A DNA stretch of 64,000 bases from Novosphingobium profundi. Its GTDB lineage: Bacteria > Pseudomonadota > Alphaproteobacteria > Sphingomonadales > Sphingomonadaceae. The notes below the pieces were generated by a model. It worked only from the letters and a program-made list of their open reading frames with translations, did not search any database and was not told the DNA's origin. Of this stretch, positions 45,168-54,394 are shown piece by piece. The translations under genes were made by a program, and so were the position numbers. Each line of letters begins with the position of its first letter. Position 1 is the stretch's first letter. The stretch is from positions 434,001-498,000 of the forward strand of contig NZ_JAIVLF010000004.1 in the NCBI RefSeq assembly GCF_020524485.1, written 5' to 3'.

Positions 45168-46589
45168 TCACATCTCCGTGGCGTCGATCTTGTCCTGCCA
45201 GGGGTCCTCGCGGAAGTGGACCTTGCCATCAGTCGCGAAGTCCATGATCTGGCCGTCTGCCTCGGCGTAAGGCTTCCAGGCCGGAAGCCCCCACCCCGTG
45301 CTGGGCGCGCCGGTCTTGGCGAAGTTGACGAGATAGCTGCTCATCGCATCACCCATCGCGTTGTCACGCACGCTTGTCTCGTCGCCATACTTGGCCTTCT
45401 GCGTGTCGAAGAAAAAGGGGATGTCGGTGGCGTGCTGGGCGCCGGGCGCGGCGACCGAATCGGCGACGTAGGAGAAGCGGTACTCGTAGACCGGCACACC
45501 CTGATCGCCGATCGCCTTGGCAAGCTTGCGCGCGCCTGCGACCATCTGCCCCTCGACACCGCCGATGTCGGCGGCCGTCGCGCCGATCATCACCGGGACA
45601 TGCGCAAAGTCGCCGTTCTCGAAATGGGTACGCTGGGGCGCAGCGGTGACGCCGTCAACGACGGGCAGCGTGTAGGTGACGGGCCCTTCCTGCGGTGCAA
45701 AGAGCGCCATGAGGTTGAGGCCATCGACCACTTCCTCGCCCGAGAGCGCGCGCAGTTTATCCAGCGCGGCGGGGCCTGTGCCGGTGATGCCCTTCTTCTT
45801 TGCAAAGGCCAGGCCTGCCTCGTGCGCGGTTTCCATGCTCGACTTGGTAAAGCCCTCGCCATTGCCGCCCGACATGACCACCGCCTTGTCGAACAGGCCC
45901 TTCGCTGCGGGAAGCGTCAGCAGGTTGTCGACCGAGTTGCCGCCCGCACTTTCGCCCGCAATCGTCACGTTGTCCGGGTCACCGCCGAAGGCCGCGATGT
46001 TGCGCTTCACCCATTCGAGCGCGGCGACCTGGTCCATGTAACCGTAATTGACGAGCTTGCCGTCGTCGGGATCGGCCTTGGTCAGCGCGGGGTGTGCGAA
46101 GAAGCCGAAGCGCCCGATCCGGTAGTTGAAGCTGAAGACGAGGACGCCCTTCTTCGCGAGTTCCGCCCCCGAATAGGTCGCTGGCGAAGCGCCGCCGTTG
46201 ATGAAGCCGCCGCCATAGATCCACACCAGGACGGGCAGCTTGCCTTGCGCCTTCTCCGGGCGCCAGACATTGGCGTAGAGACAATCCTCCGCAGGCGGCG
46301 TGCCGAGCGGTGCGGCATCGCCACCAAAGGGCTTCTGCATACAATCCGAGGCATAGCTTTTGGCCGCGCGCACGCCCGACCAGGCCTTGGCCGGCTGCGG
46401 CGCGCGCCAGCGCAGTTCGCCCGTCGGCGGGGCGGCGAAAGGAATACCCTTCCAGCTCAGGACCCCGTCCTGTGCGACACCCGCCAGAGTACCTGTTTCG
46501 ACCTTGGCCGTGGGAGCACTGTCCTGCGCGCTGGCTGCAACGCTCAGCCCCGCGAGCACCAGAGCGGACATAACCATCGGAATTTTCAT
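45168..46589 (-). CDS. secreted type B carboxylesterase
   Basis: A 473-residue serine esterase of the carboxylesterase/lipase (COesterase) family with a signal peptide (VMSALVLAGLSVAASAQ). Family blocks are FAAPPTGELRWRAPQP, EDCLYANVWRP, YGGGFINGGAS (oxyanion hole) and the nucleophile in TIAGESAGGNSV. The likely acid is in the middle region, and QHATDIPFFFD (conserved His) is near the C-terminus. It is divergent from the M20 gene, with 177 bases in between that may hold shared control. The substrate is unknown. Confidence 0.86.
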   Translation of the reverse strand: MKIPMVMSALVLAGLSVAASAQDSAPTAKVETGTLAGVAQDGVLSWKGIPFAAPPTGELRWRAPQPAKAWSGVRAAKSYASDCMQKPFGGDAAPLGTPPAEDCLYANVWRPEKAQGKLPVLVWIYGGGFINGGASPATYSGAELAKKGVLVFSFNYRIGRFGFFAHPALTKADPDDGKLVNYGYMDQVAALEWVKRNIAAFGGDPDNVTIAGESAGGNSVDNLLTLPAAKGLFDKAVVMSGGNGEGFTKSSMETAHEAGLAFAKKKGITGTGPAALDKLRALSGEEVVDGLNLMALFAPQEGPVTYTLPVVDGVTAAPQRTHFENGDFAHVPVMIGATAADIGGVEGQMVAGARKLAKAIGDQGVPVYEYRFSYVADSVAAPGAQHATDIPFFFDTQKAKYGDETSVRDNAMGDAMSSYLVNFAKTGAPSTGWGLPAWKPYAEADGQIMDFATDGKVHFREDPWQDKIDATEM

Positions 46590-46766
46590 CAGTAACCCTT
46601 CCATTCGAACGCACGTCGACGCGTCCGTTCGTTGCTATCGCACCTGCCAGAGTGGAGTTCCCGCGCCAGGAGGCAAGCGCAAAAAAGCGCGCTGTCCATG
46701 GACCGACTTGCAAGCCCGCCGTCATCTGCGCATCCTGCTCGCACACGTCCGGAGGGGAGGACCGCC

Positions 46767-48308
46767 ATGAACACCACGACCGCCACCACGCCGTCGCTCG
46801 ATCGCCGCCGCCTGCTGGGCGCATCGCTGATGCTGCCCGCGCTCGGCGCACTAGGTCTTCCGGCGCGCGCGCTCGCCGCCGACACGCCGCAAGGGGCAAT
46901 CCTGCGCCAGCTTGAGGCGGGCCGCGAAACCGACATCGCCCGGCTGCGCGAATGGATCGCCCTGCCCTCGATCGCGGCGGAGAACCGCAACATGCCCGAA
47001 GGCGCGCAGATGATGGCGCGCCTTGCCCGCGAGGCCGGATTCGAAAGCGTCGAGGTCGTTCCGACCGATGGATTTCCAGGCGTCTTCGGGGTCATGGACA
47101 ACGGCGCCGAGACAACGCTGGGGCTCTACTTCATGTACGATGTGAAGCAGTTCGACCCGGCCGAGTGGTCCTCGCCGCCGCTTGAGGGGCACATCATCGC
47201 CAAGCCCGGGTGGGGCCAGGCGCTGGTCGGGCGCGGAGCGATCAACCAGAAGGGCCCACAGGCAACGCTGCTGGCCGGGCTGCACGCGATGCGCCGGGCC
47301 GGGATCACGCCGCCTGTAAACCTCGTCCTCGTCGCGGAAGGGGAAGAGGAAATCGGCTCGCCCCACTTCAAGCAGCTCGCGACCCACCCCAAGGTCCTTC
47401 CTGCCCTGAAGAAGTGCGCCGGGATCTTCATTCCCGCCTGCTGGCAGGGGCCCGATGGCGAAGTCTCGATCAACCTCGGCGCCAAGGGCGTGGTCGAACT
47501 CGAACTCATCGCAAGCGGCGAGGCCTGGGGCCGTGGCCCGGTCGGCGACATTCATTCCAGCAACAAGGCCAGCGTCGATTCGCCGGTCTGGCGCCTCGTC
47601 CAGGCGCTGCAGACGCTCGTGACGCCGGATGGGAATACCGCCGCCATCGACGGCTGGTTCGAAAACGTGCGCCCGCTTACGGCGCGCGAGAAGGAACTGA
47701 TCGCCATCTCGGCGGCGAACACCGACGAAGCCAAGGTCAAGGCGATGATGGGGGTCACCCACTGGATCGACGACCTGCCCTTCGAGGCCGCAATCGCGCG
47801 CCAGGCCAGTCAGCCCACGGTCAACATCGAGGGGCTCGTCGCGGGCTACACCGGCCCGGGCGGCAAGACGATCCTGCCCGGGCGCGCGACCGCCAAGCTG
47901 GACCTGCGCCTGGTCCCGAACCAGACCCGCGCCGAAGCCGAGCGCAAGCTGCGCGCGCACCTCGACGCCCATGGTTTTCCCGATGTCGAGATGAAGGTGA
48001 CCGGGGGCTACGATCCCACCGAAGTCGCCGAAGATGCCCGCCTGATCCGCGCGCAGAAAGAGGTTTATGCGGCGATGGGCGTGAAGGCGAACCTGTTCCC
48101 GCGCCTCGCCGGATCCTGGCCGGGCGCCGTGTTTACCGCGCCGCCGGTTTCCATTCCCGCGACACAGTTCGGCATCGGCCATGGCAGCGGTGCACATGCC
48201 CCTGACGAATATTTCGTGATCGATTCGACCAACCCCAAGGTCGCCGGGATGTCCCGTGCGAGCCTAGGTTTCATCGAGCTGATGTACCAGCTGGCGCGCA
48301 CCACGTAA
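46767..48308 (+). CDS. exported M20-family peptidase-like protein with altered metal ligands
   Basis: A 513-residue exported protein with a twin-arginine-type signal (LDRRRLLGASLMLPALGALG). It aligns in its core with M20 dipeptidases: FDPAEWSSPPLEG, GRGAINQKGP, VLVAEGEEEIGSPHF (catalytic and metal Glu present), GDIHSS and GAHAPDEYF near the C-terminus. However, the expected first metal His-x-Asp (usually GHYDV) is FMYDV here, the bridging Asp in GRGxxDDKG is Asn/Gln (INQKG), and a third expected Asp is replaced in FIPACWQ. It may therefore be a pseudo-enzyme or use a different site. The start at 46767 is preceded by GGAGGGGAGG. Confidence 0.78.
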   Translation: MNTTTATTPSLDRRRLLGASLMLPALGALGLPARALAADTPQGAILRQLEAGRETDIARLREWIALPSIAAENRNMPEGAQMMARLAREAGFESVEVVPTDGFPGVFGVMDNGAETTLGLYFMYDVKQFDPAEWSSPPLEGHIIAKPGWGQALVGRGAINQKGPQATLLAGLHAMRRAGITPPVNLVLVAEGEEEIGSPHFKQLATHPKVLPALKKCAGIFIPACWQGPDGEVSINLGAKGVVELELIASGEAWGRGPVGDIHSSNKASVDSPVWRLVQALQTLVTPDGNTAAIDGWFENVRPLTAREKELIAISAANTDEAKVKAMMGVTHWIDDLPFEAAIARQASQPTVNIEGLVAGYTGPGGKTILPGRATAKLDLRLVPNQTRAEAERKLRAHLDAHGFPDVEMKVTGGYDPTEVAEDARLIRAQKEVYAAMGVKANLFPRLAGSWPGAVFTAPPVSIPATQFGIGHGSGAHAPDEYFVIDSTNPKVAGMSRASLGFIELMYQLARTT

Positions 48309-48333
48309 GGCGCGCGCCAGACAGGCGCTCGTT

Positions 48334-49767
48334 TCAGGAAACCGCGGAAACCGCGAGGAAGTCCGGGATCGGACCGTTCCAGTCGCCCGCCGCTTCGAGC
48401 ACGGGGGCTGCCACCGCGGGTTCGACCCGGCGACGCGGCGCGCGGCGCTTGGGAGCGGGGGCCGGGCTCTCGGCCTCGACCGTCTCCTCCGCCACGGGGG
48501 CCGGAGCGGGCTTCGCCGCTGCCTTAGGAGCAGGCTTCGCCTTGGCCGGAGCCGCAGCGGTCTTGGTGGCCGTCTTCGAGCGGCTGGCGCGCTTGCGCGG
48601 CGCGGGAGCAGCTTCGGCCTCTTCAGCGGCAGGAGCCGCCTCTGCGCTGTCCGCAGCCTCACCGAACAGCGGGATCGTCCCACCTGTCAGCTTCTCGACG
48701 TTCTCCACCGCTTCGGCATCGTCCGGGGTCACGAGCGTGAAGGCCCGGCCCGAAGCGCCGCCTCGGCCGGTACGGCCAATGCGGTGGACGTAGTCGTCCG
48801 GATGCCAGGGCGTGTCGTAGTTGAAGACGTGGCTCACGCCCTTCACGTCGAGACCGCGCGCGGCAACGTCGGAAGCGACGAGAATGTTGATCTCACCCGA
48901 CTTGAAGCAGTCGAGCTCGGCGATGCGCGAGGACTGGTCCATGTCGCCATGGATCTCGCCAGCGGCAAAACCGTTCTGCTTCAAGTTCTTGGCCAGTTCG
49001 CGCACGGTCGTCTTGCGGTTGCAGAAGATGATCGCGGTCGACACGTTGTCGGTGCGCAGGATCTCGCGCAGCGTCTCACGCTTCTTGCGCGCAGTAACCG
49101 GCACCTTGAACTGGGCGATGTTGGTGTTGGTCGAAGCCGGACGGGCGACTTCGATGTACTTGGGGTTCTCGAGGAAGCGGTCAGCCAGCTTCTTGATAAC
49201 CGGCGGCATCGTTGCCGAGAACAGCAGCGTCTGGCGGTTGGTCGGCAGCTTCGAGCAGATCGTCTCGATGTCCGGGATGAAGCCCATGTCGAGCATGCGG
49301 TCGGCTTCGTCGATGACCAGCAGTTCACAGCCTGTGAGCAGGATCTTGCCCCGCTCGAACAGGTCCATCAGGCGGCCCGGCGTCGCGATCAGGACGTCCA
49401 CGCCTTCCTGCAGCGCCTTGACCTGTTCGCCCATCTGGACGCCGCCGATCAGCAGCGCCATGCGCAGGTCGTGGTTCTTGCCGTACTTGACGAAGTTATC
49501 CGCCACCTGCGCGGCGAGTTCGCGCGTCGGCTCCAGGATCAGCGAGCGCGGCATCAGCGCACGGCGGCGGCCATGCGCGAGCACGTCGATCATCGGGAGA
49601 ACGAAACTGGCGGTCTTGCCGGTGCCGGTCTGTGCGATCCCGATGAGATCCTTCATCATGAGGACCGGGGGGATCGCCTGCGCCTGAATTGGGGTCGGTT
49701 CGCTGTAGCCCGCGGCTTCCACCGCTTGCAGCAATTCGTCAGACAGGCCGAGGTCGGCAAAGCTCAT
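48334..49767 (-). CDS. DEAD-box RNA helicase
   Basis: A 477-residue ATP-dependent RNA helicase. The motifs in order are Q (PTPIQAQAIP), I (AQTGTGKT), Ia (PTRELAAQ), II (VIDEADRMLDMGF), III (SATMP), the C-terminal helicase motifs, and VI (HRIGRTGRGG). The C-terminal about 95 residues are a low-complexity Ala/Pro/Lys tail that probably binds RNA or partners. It resembles RhlE-like helicases of ribosome assembly and cold response. It is convergent with the M20 gene and stands alone. Confidence 0.88.
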   Translation of the reverse strand: MSFADLGLSDELLQAVEAAGYSEPTPIQAQAIPPVLMMKDLIGIAQTGTGKTASFVLPMIDVLAHGRRRALMPRSLILEPTRELAAQVADNFVKYGKNHDLRMALLIGGVQMGEQVKALQEGVDVLIATPGRLMDLFERGKILLTGCELLVIDEADRMLDMGFIPDIETICSKLPTNRQTLLFSATMPPVIKKLADRFLENPKYIEVARPASTNTNIAQFKVPVTARKKRETLREILRTDNVSTAIIFCNRKTTVRELAKNLKQNGFAAGEIHGDMDQSSRIAELDCFKSGEINILVASDVAARGLDVKGVSHVFNYDTPWHPDDYVHRIGRTGRGGASGRAFTLVTPDDAEAVENVEKLTGGTIPLFGEAADSAEAAPAAEEAEAAPAPRKRASRSKTATKTAAAPAKAKPAPKAAAKPAPAPVAEETVEAESPAPAPKRRAPRRRVEPAVAAPVLEAAGDWNGPIPDFLAVSAVS

Positions 49768-49921
49768 ATACGCTCAGGTTTCCGGATAAGGGGATGCGGG
49801 ACAACATGTGTTCTTGGCAATGCACCGGCCGCTTGGGACCCGCGCATTACGATTGCGGGCCCCTAGTCCGATTGGTGCACAAAAGTCAAGGAAATCCGCA
49901 GAACTCGCGGACGAATAGCCG

Positions 49922-50512
49922 TCAGTCCCGAATCCGGACAAGTTCACGCATGCGGGTCAGACTGCATTTGGTGCCGCTGCGCGATTGCAGCTTGTCACGC
50001 TTGACGCAGACCTTTCCGTCTTCGTTGCCCGCAAGATAGAAGCCCGAATAGAAGTCCATCGCGCGGCACGAATGATCAAGTTCCGCGCTCACCACGCGCC
50101 GGTCGCGCATGAAGAAGATCAGGCGGTTGCCGCGTTCGGGCTGAACCCCCGCGATCCCGGCCGCCGCAACGCACTTGCTCATTGGGCGCTCCTCGTAGCG
50201 CGGTGCGCCCGGCCCGCCGGGCATGGCGATCCCGCGCATGTCGGGAGGAAGCGGCGCCCGGCCTCGGGGGGAAATGCGGATCGTCATGCGCCGCTCGATG
50301 CGCACCTGCCAGGCGGGCTCCGGTTGCGCGCTGCGCATCTGTTCTTCAGGAAAGGCAAGAGCCCCCGGCGCCTCATCCAGAGCCACCGTCTCGGGCCAGA
50401 GCTGGTTGCGCGCGGTGTCATGCCCCCACGCCCCACCGTCCCGCGGCTGCAAGGCCGAGGACGCCGGCGCAAGAAACGCCAGCGGTATCAGCAGGACGGA
50501 TGTGAAACTCAT
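49922..50512 (-). CDS. secreted protein of unknown function
   Basis: A 196-residue protein with a signal peptide (LLIPLAFLAPASSA). The mature N-terminal half is Pro/Arg-rich. The C-terminal half has four cysteines (KCVAAAG, HSCRAMDF, KVCVKRD and TKCSLTRM) that could form two disulfides, and ends RELVRIRD. It could be a small beta-fold envelope protein; no family is recognised. A GTG eight codons upstream is possible. It is divergent from the FAD-linked dehydrogenase, 149 bases away. Confidence 0.6.
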   Translation of the reverse strand: MSFTSVLLIPLAFLAPASSALQPRDGGAWGHDTARNQLWPETVALDEAPGALAFPEEQMRSAQPEPAWQVRIERRMTIRISPRGRAPLPPDMRGIAMPGGPGAPRYEERPMSKCVAAAGIAGVQPERGNRLIFFMRDRRVVSAELDHSCRAMDFYSGFYLAGNEDGKVCVKRDKLQSRSGTKCSLTRMRELVRIRD

Positions 50513-50661
50513 TGCAGACCCATTTCCCCGACGCACGGTGATGCCGCAAGCCGATCCCTAGCGCAACAGCTTGAACGCCTGCTGAACCTTGCGCCCGGGA
50601 ACCACGCACGCCTGCAAGAAGGGATGAAAGTGCCAGGGGGCTGTGCCATAGACCCGCGCAG

Positions 50662-52098
50662 ATGAGCACCTTCGACACCTTCCTGACCGAGGCTAACGCC
50701 CTGCTTGGCCCGCGCGGCCTGACCCGCGATACAGACCTGACCGCGCCCTGGACCACCGACTGGCGCGGCCGCTTTCACGGCGCCTGCCTCGCCCTCGCCT
50801 CGCCGGCCGACACCGCGCAGCTGAGCGCGCTCGTGAAGCTGTGCGCGGCGCATGGTGTGGCGCTCGTCCCTCAGGGCGGCAACAGCGGCATGTCGGGAGG
50901 CGCCACGCCCTCCCCCGAGGGCAATCAACTCCTTGTCTCGCTGCGCCGGATGAATACGATGGGCGCCATCGATGTAGCCGAGCAGCGGATCACCTGCGGA
51001 GCGGGCGTCGTGCTCCAGAGCCTGCACGAGGCGGCCGAGGCGCAAGGCTTGCGCTTTCCCCTGACGCTGGGCGGCAAGGGCTCGGCCACGGTCGGCGGGC
51101 TTATCTCGACCAACGCGGGCGGCACGCAGGTGCTGCGCCATGGCTCGATGCGCGCCATGGTGCTGGGCATCGAGGCGGTACTGGCGAGCGGCGAGGTCTA
51201 TTCGGCGCTGACGCCGCTGCGCAAGGACAACCGGGGCTTCGACCTCAAGCAGCTTTTCATCGGCGCGGAAGGCACGCTGGGCATTGTCACCGCCGCCACG
51301 CTCCAGCTTGTGCCTGCCATCGGCGAGCGGGTGGTGATCTGGGCGGCCGCGCCCTCGCTCGGCGCCGCGCGCCAACTGCTCCATCACTGCGAGGACGCGC
51401 TCCCGGGCGCGGTCGAGGGCTTCGAGGTGCTGCCCCAGCCCTGCCTCGACCACGTACTCGAATACCTTCCCGAGGCCCGCGCACCGTTGGCGACACGCGC
51501 GCCCTGGCATGTGCTCATCGAAGCTGTCGCACCGCGCGATGCGCCCGCAGGATCGGGTGCGGGCTTGCGCGACCAGTGCGAAGCCACGCTGGCCAGCGTG
51601 CTCGAGGACGGGGTGATCGCCGATGCCACGATCGCGGCCAACGAGGCTCAGGCCGAGGCATTCTGGACCTTGCGCGAATCCGTCTCGCCCGCCGAGCGCG
51701 CGCAAGGGCCCGCCGTCCAGCACGACATCTCGGTGCCCGTGGCGGACATGCCCCGCTTCATCGAGACAGTCAGCCCCCAGCTCGAAGCCGAGTGGCCGGG
51801 CACACGCGCGGTGGCCTTCGGGCACCTGGGCGATGGAAATGTCCACTTCCACATGATTGCCCCCAAAGGCGTCGATGCCGCCACCTGGTATGCGGGCGAG
51901 GCCAAGGCCATCAGCGCGCGCGTCCATGATCTGGTCACGCAGTGGAACGGCTCGATCTCGGCCGAGCACGGGATCGGCCAGCTCAAGCGCGACGAACTGG
52001 CCCGGCTGGCCGACCCGGTGGCACTGGGGCTGCTGCGCGCGGTCAAGTCCGCACTCGATCCGCAAGGTCTCCTCAACCCGGGTAAGTTGATGAACTGA
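50662..52098 (+). CDS. FAD-linked D-2-hydroxyacid dehydrogenase (GlcD/D2HGDH type)
   Basis: A 478-residue flavoprotein. The FAD-binding PCMH domain holds PQGGNSGMSGGATP and the diphosphate-binding GGLISTNAGGTQVLRHG and IGAEGTLGIVT. The C-terminal FAD-oxidase domain has FGHLGDGNVHFH and AEHGIGQLKRDEL with the metal-binding histidines, and ends LNPGKLMN. This pattern fits D-2-hydroxyglutarate or D-lactate dehydrogenases; the substrate cannot be settled. It is upstream of sapC on the same strand, 106 bases apart. Confidence 0.87.
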   Translation: MSTFDTFLTEANALLGPRGLTRDTDLTAPWTTDWRGRFHGACLALASPADTAQLSALVKLCAAHGVALVPQGGNSGMSGGATPSPEGNQLLVSLRRMNTMGAIDVAEQRITCGAGVVLQSLHEAAEAQGLRFPLTLGGKGSATVGGLISTNAGGTQVLRHGSMRAMVLGIEAVLASGEVYSALTPLRKDNRGFDLKQLFIGAEGTLGIVTAATLQLVPAIGERVVIWAAAPSLGAARQLLHHCEDALPGAVEGFEVLPQPCLDHVLEYLPEARAPLATRAPWHVLIEAVAPRDAPAGSGAGLRDQCEATLASVLEDGVIADATIAANEAQAEAFWTLRESVSPAERAQGPAVQHDISVPVADMPRFIETVSPQLEAEWPGTRAVAFGHLGDGNVHFHMIAPKGVDAATWYAGEAKAISARVHDLVTQWNGSISAEHGIGQLKRDELARLADPVALGLLRAVKSALDPQGLLNPGKLMN

Positions 52099-52204
52099 GT
52101 AGAAGTCCCCTAGTGGCGGGAACCCTCGGCTTGCACGGCCGCAATCAAGCCACTAAAGCCACGCGCTGATCTTTTTTGAAACCTCGATCGCGGAGAGTAT
52201 TGCA

Positions 52205-52990
52205 ATGGCCACTGCGCCACAGAATCCATCCCTTCCCTTGTTCTACAAGGATCTGGTGCCGCTCAATTCGCAGCAGCACGCAAGCTGGAAGACGCGTTCG
52301 ACCGACAAGGCCACCTGGCTGGCCGGGGTGAACTCGATTCCCCTGACCGTCGAAGAGTTCCCGCAGGCGCAGCGCCACTTCCCGATCATCTTCACCGGCA
52401 CCGACCAGCCGATCCCGCTCGCGCTGATGGGCATGAACGAGGGCGTGAACGTCTTCGTCGAGGACGACGGCACGGTTCCCAACCCGATCTACATCCCGGC
52501 CTATGCACGCCGCTACCCCTTCATGCTCGCCCGCCTGCGCCCGGACAGCGAAGAGCTCTCGCTCTGCGTCGATCCCAGCAGCGACCTCATCGGCGAGATC
52601 GAGGAAGGCGAGGCTCTGTTCGCCGACGGCGAGCCGACCGACACCACCAAGAACATGCTCAAGTTCTGCGAGAACTTCGAGATGGCGGGTTCGAAGACCG
52701 GCAACTTCATGGCCGAGCTCAAGAAGCACGACCTGCTCATGGACGGTGAGCTCAACATCGACATCGGCGGCGGGCAGCCCTTCAACTACCGCGGCTTCAA
52801 GATGGTCGACGAGAACAAGCTGCGCGAAGTGCGCGGCGACATCCTGCGCCAGTGGAACCAGAACGGCCTCCTCGCGCTGATCTACGCCCACCTCTTCTCG
52901 CTCGATCTGGTGCGCGACATCTTCGGCCGCCAGATGCAGCAGGGCAAGGGCCCGCAGGCACCCGCGCAGGCTCCCGCCGCGAATGCCTGA
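52205..52990 (+). CDS. sapC: SapC-family protein
   Basis: A 261-residue soluble protein of the SapC family, common in Sphingomonadales and near outer-membrane receptor or halogenase genes in other genomes, function unknown. The family pattern is visible: YKDLVPLNSQQHASWKTR near the N-terminus, the central PIYIPAYARRYPFML, and CVDPSSDLIGE. The Ala/Pro/Gln-rich tail of about 20 residues is low complexity. No receptor gene is next to it here. The gene is followed by a terminator and then by the candidate small RNA. Confidence 0.82.
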   Translation: MATAPQNPSLPLFYKDLVPLNSQQHASWKTRSTDKATWLAGVNSIPLTVEEFPQAQRHFPIIFTGTDQPIPLALMGMNEGVNVFVEDDGTVPNPIYIPAYARRYPFMLARLRPDSEELSLCVDPSSDLIGEIEEGEALFADGEPTDTTKNMLKFCENFEMAGSKTGNFMAELKKHDLLMDGELNIDIGGGQPFNYRGFKMVDENKLREVRGDILRQWNQNGLLALIYAHLFSLDLVRDIFGRQMQQGKGPQAPAQAPAANA

Positions 52991-53060
52991 CCGGGGCGCC
53001 TGACCAGGTACGCCTGATCTCAGGCACCTGCTTCGGGCCCTCGCCTGACCAGAAATGCCC

Positions 53061-53110
53061 GCGGCCCGGGTGGACGACGCAGACGCGAAGTCCGCCCGGG
53101 CCGCTGCTTT
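53061..53110 (+). terminator. intrinsic terminator after sapC
   Basis: A 14-bp stem (GCGGCCCGGGTGGA with TCCGCCCGGGCCGC, one G-T pair) and a 16-nt loop, followed by TGCTTTTG, 70 bases past the sapC stop. Confidence 0.75.
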
Positions 53111-53219
53111 TGAAGGTTACCAGCCGCTTCATGACAAAAATGTCACAATTGGATTTGATAATCCGACCACGTGATTTTTTAACTGGACATGATGCGCAAT
53201 TTTTGCGTCGAAGAATCGC

Positions 53220-53247
53220 TTGAACTCGGCACAAGGTTCGCTATGTT
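53220..53247 (+). promoter_or_regulatory. promoter of the candidate small RNA
   Basis: TTGAAC (53220-53225), 16-bp spacer, TATGTT (53242-53247). Transcription should begin about 53253, exactly at the foot of the first hairpin of the predicted RNA. Confidence 0.55.
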
Positions 53248-53252
53248 GGAGC

Positions 53253-53357
53253 CAGCCTGATCGGCGCTACCCTCATGGCCCGATCGGCTGGTGCACTCGA
53301 TGTGCACCTCCTCCCTGAACCTTGGCCACCTCGCGCGTCGCGCGGGGTGGTTTTTTT
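53253..53357 (+). ncRNA. candidate trans-acting small RNA with anti-Shine-Dalgarno motif
   Basis: About 105 nt between sapC and the convergent amidohydrolase gene, with no open reading frame of note. Three hairpins follow each other: (1) CCAGCC-x-GATCGG with CCGATCGGCTGG (53252-53291); (2) GGTGCAC-TCGAT-GTGCACC (53290-53308); (3) CCACC-TCGCGC-GTC-GCGCGG-GGTGG, followed by seven T (53326-53357). Between 2 and 3 is an unpaired CCTCCTCCC (53307-53315), complementary to ribosome-binding sites. Hairpin-exposed CCUCCUCCC is a mark of alphaproteobacterial sRNA families such as suhB/alpha-r14 and the CcsR RNAs, so it may belong with those. Confidence 0.62.
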
Positions 53358-53392
53358 AGGTCTGCACGCACGAGGCGCCAAACCTCCTGCGC

Positions 53393-54394
53393 CTACTGTG
53401 CGGCGAGCGGCCAGCCCTCGCCGCCGTCCTCGCCCCCACGCGGGTGCGCCAGCTCCATGACCGCCGCGGCCTGGACCCGAACCAGGCCCGCAAGCTCCTC
53501 CACCAGAACGTCGACACCCGCGCTCGGCGTGCGCATCTGCGCATCGAGATAGCACGTCCGGTCAATCTCGACCTGGAGCGCGTGGATGCCGCGACGGGGC
53601 GCGGCATGACGGTCGAGGACATAGCCCCCGGCATAGGGCCGATTATGCGCTGCAGCGCGCCCGCAACGGGCAAAATGAGCAAAGGTCGCGGCGATGACCG
53701 CGCCATGGCAACTCGCCCCGAAGCGATCCCCAATCACGATCTCGGCGCCGGTCTGGCCGGGCCGGACCTGGAGCGGGGGCATCGAATGCAGATCGACCAG
53801 CAGCGCCACACCCCAGCGCGCGCGAATTTCCACAAGGCGCTGCGCAAGCGCGGCGTGGTAGGGCGCATGGACCTGCGCGATCCGGGCCTCGACCTCCTCG
53901 CGGCGCAGCGAACGGCGCCACAGCTCACCAATACCTGGCAAGCGCCGGGGAATGAGACCAAGGCCGCTGCGCGCCCGCGGCGACAGGCTCCCGCGCGACG
54001 CACCCGAGCCCCCTTCGCCCGGCATGCGCTCGACCATGCCCCAGTCGACATCCTCGGGCGCACGGTTGAGGTCGATCATCGCCCGCGGCGCATGCGCCAG
54101 AAGCAGGTCGACACCGGTCGCCTCGGCCACCCCGCGCGCAAGGAGATCGACGAAGCGATCTTCCAGCCGCACACTCGCCTGCGCAGCTTCGCGCAGGTCC
54201 CCCAGCAGCGCCTCGGGATAGGCTCTCCCCGCGTGCGGCACGGCCAGCAGGATCGGCATCTCCCCTGCGCCTCCTCCATGCAGCGTGTACGCGGGCTGCG
54301 GCTGCGCATGCCCCGGCACACTGCCTCCCGAAAGCGCGAGGGACGGCGCGTCCGGGCCGGACAACGAATCTGGTGAATGGGGAGCAGGCGACAT
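53393..54394 (-). CDS. N-formylglutamate amidohydrolase
   Basis: A 333-residue enzyme of the N-formylglutamate amidohydrolase family (Hut pathway or related deformylation). The family features are AVPHAGRAYPEALL near residue 55, RLEDRFVDLL, HAPRAMIDLNRAP, VDLHSMPPLQ (metal-binding His), DRFGASCHG and YAGGYVLDRHA. The first 45 residues are Pro/Ser-rich. I chose the ATG at 54394, the later of two. It is divergent from cpdR, a pairing seen in several alphaproteobacteria. Confidence 0.87.
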   Translation of the reverse strand: MSPAPHSPDSLSGPDAPSLALSGGSVPGHAQPQPAYTLHGGGAGEMPILLAVPHAGRAYPEALLGDLREAAQASVRLEDRFVDLLARGVAEATGVDLLLAHAPRAMIDLNRAPEDVDWGMVERMPGEGGSGASRGSLSPRARSGLGLIPRRLPGIGELWRRSLRREEVEARIAQVHAPYHAALAQRLVEIRARWGVALLVDLHSMPPLQVRPGQTGAEIVIGDRFGASCHGAVIAATFAHFARCGRAAAHNRPYAGGYVLDRHAAPRRGIHALQVEIDRTCYLDAQMRTPSAGVDVLVEELAGLVRVQAAAVMELAHPRGGEDGGEGWPLAAQ

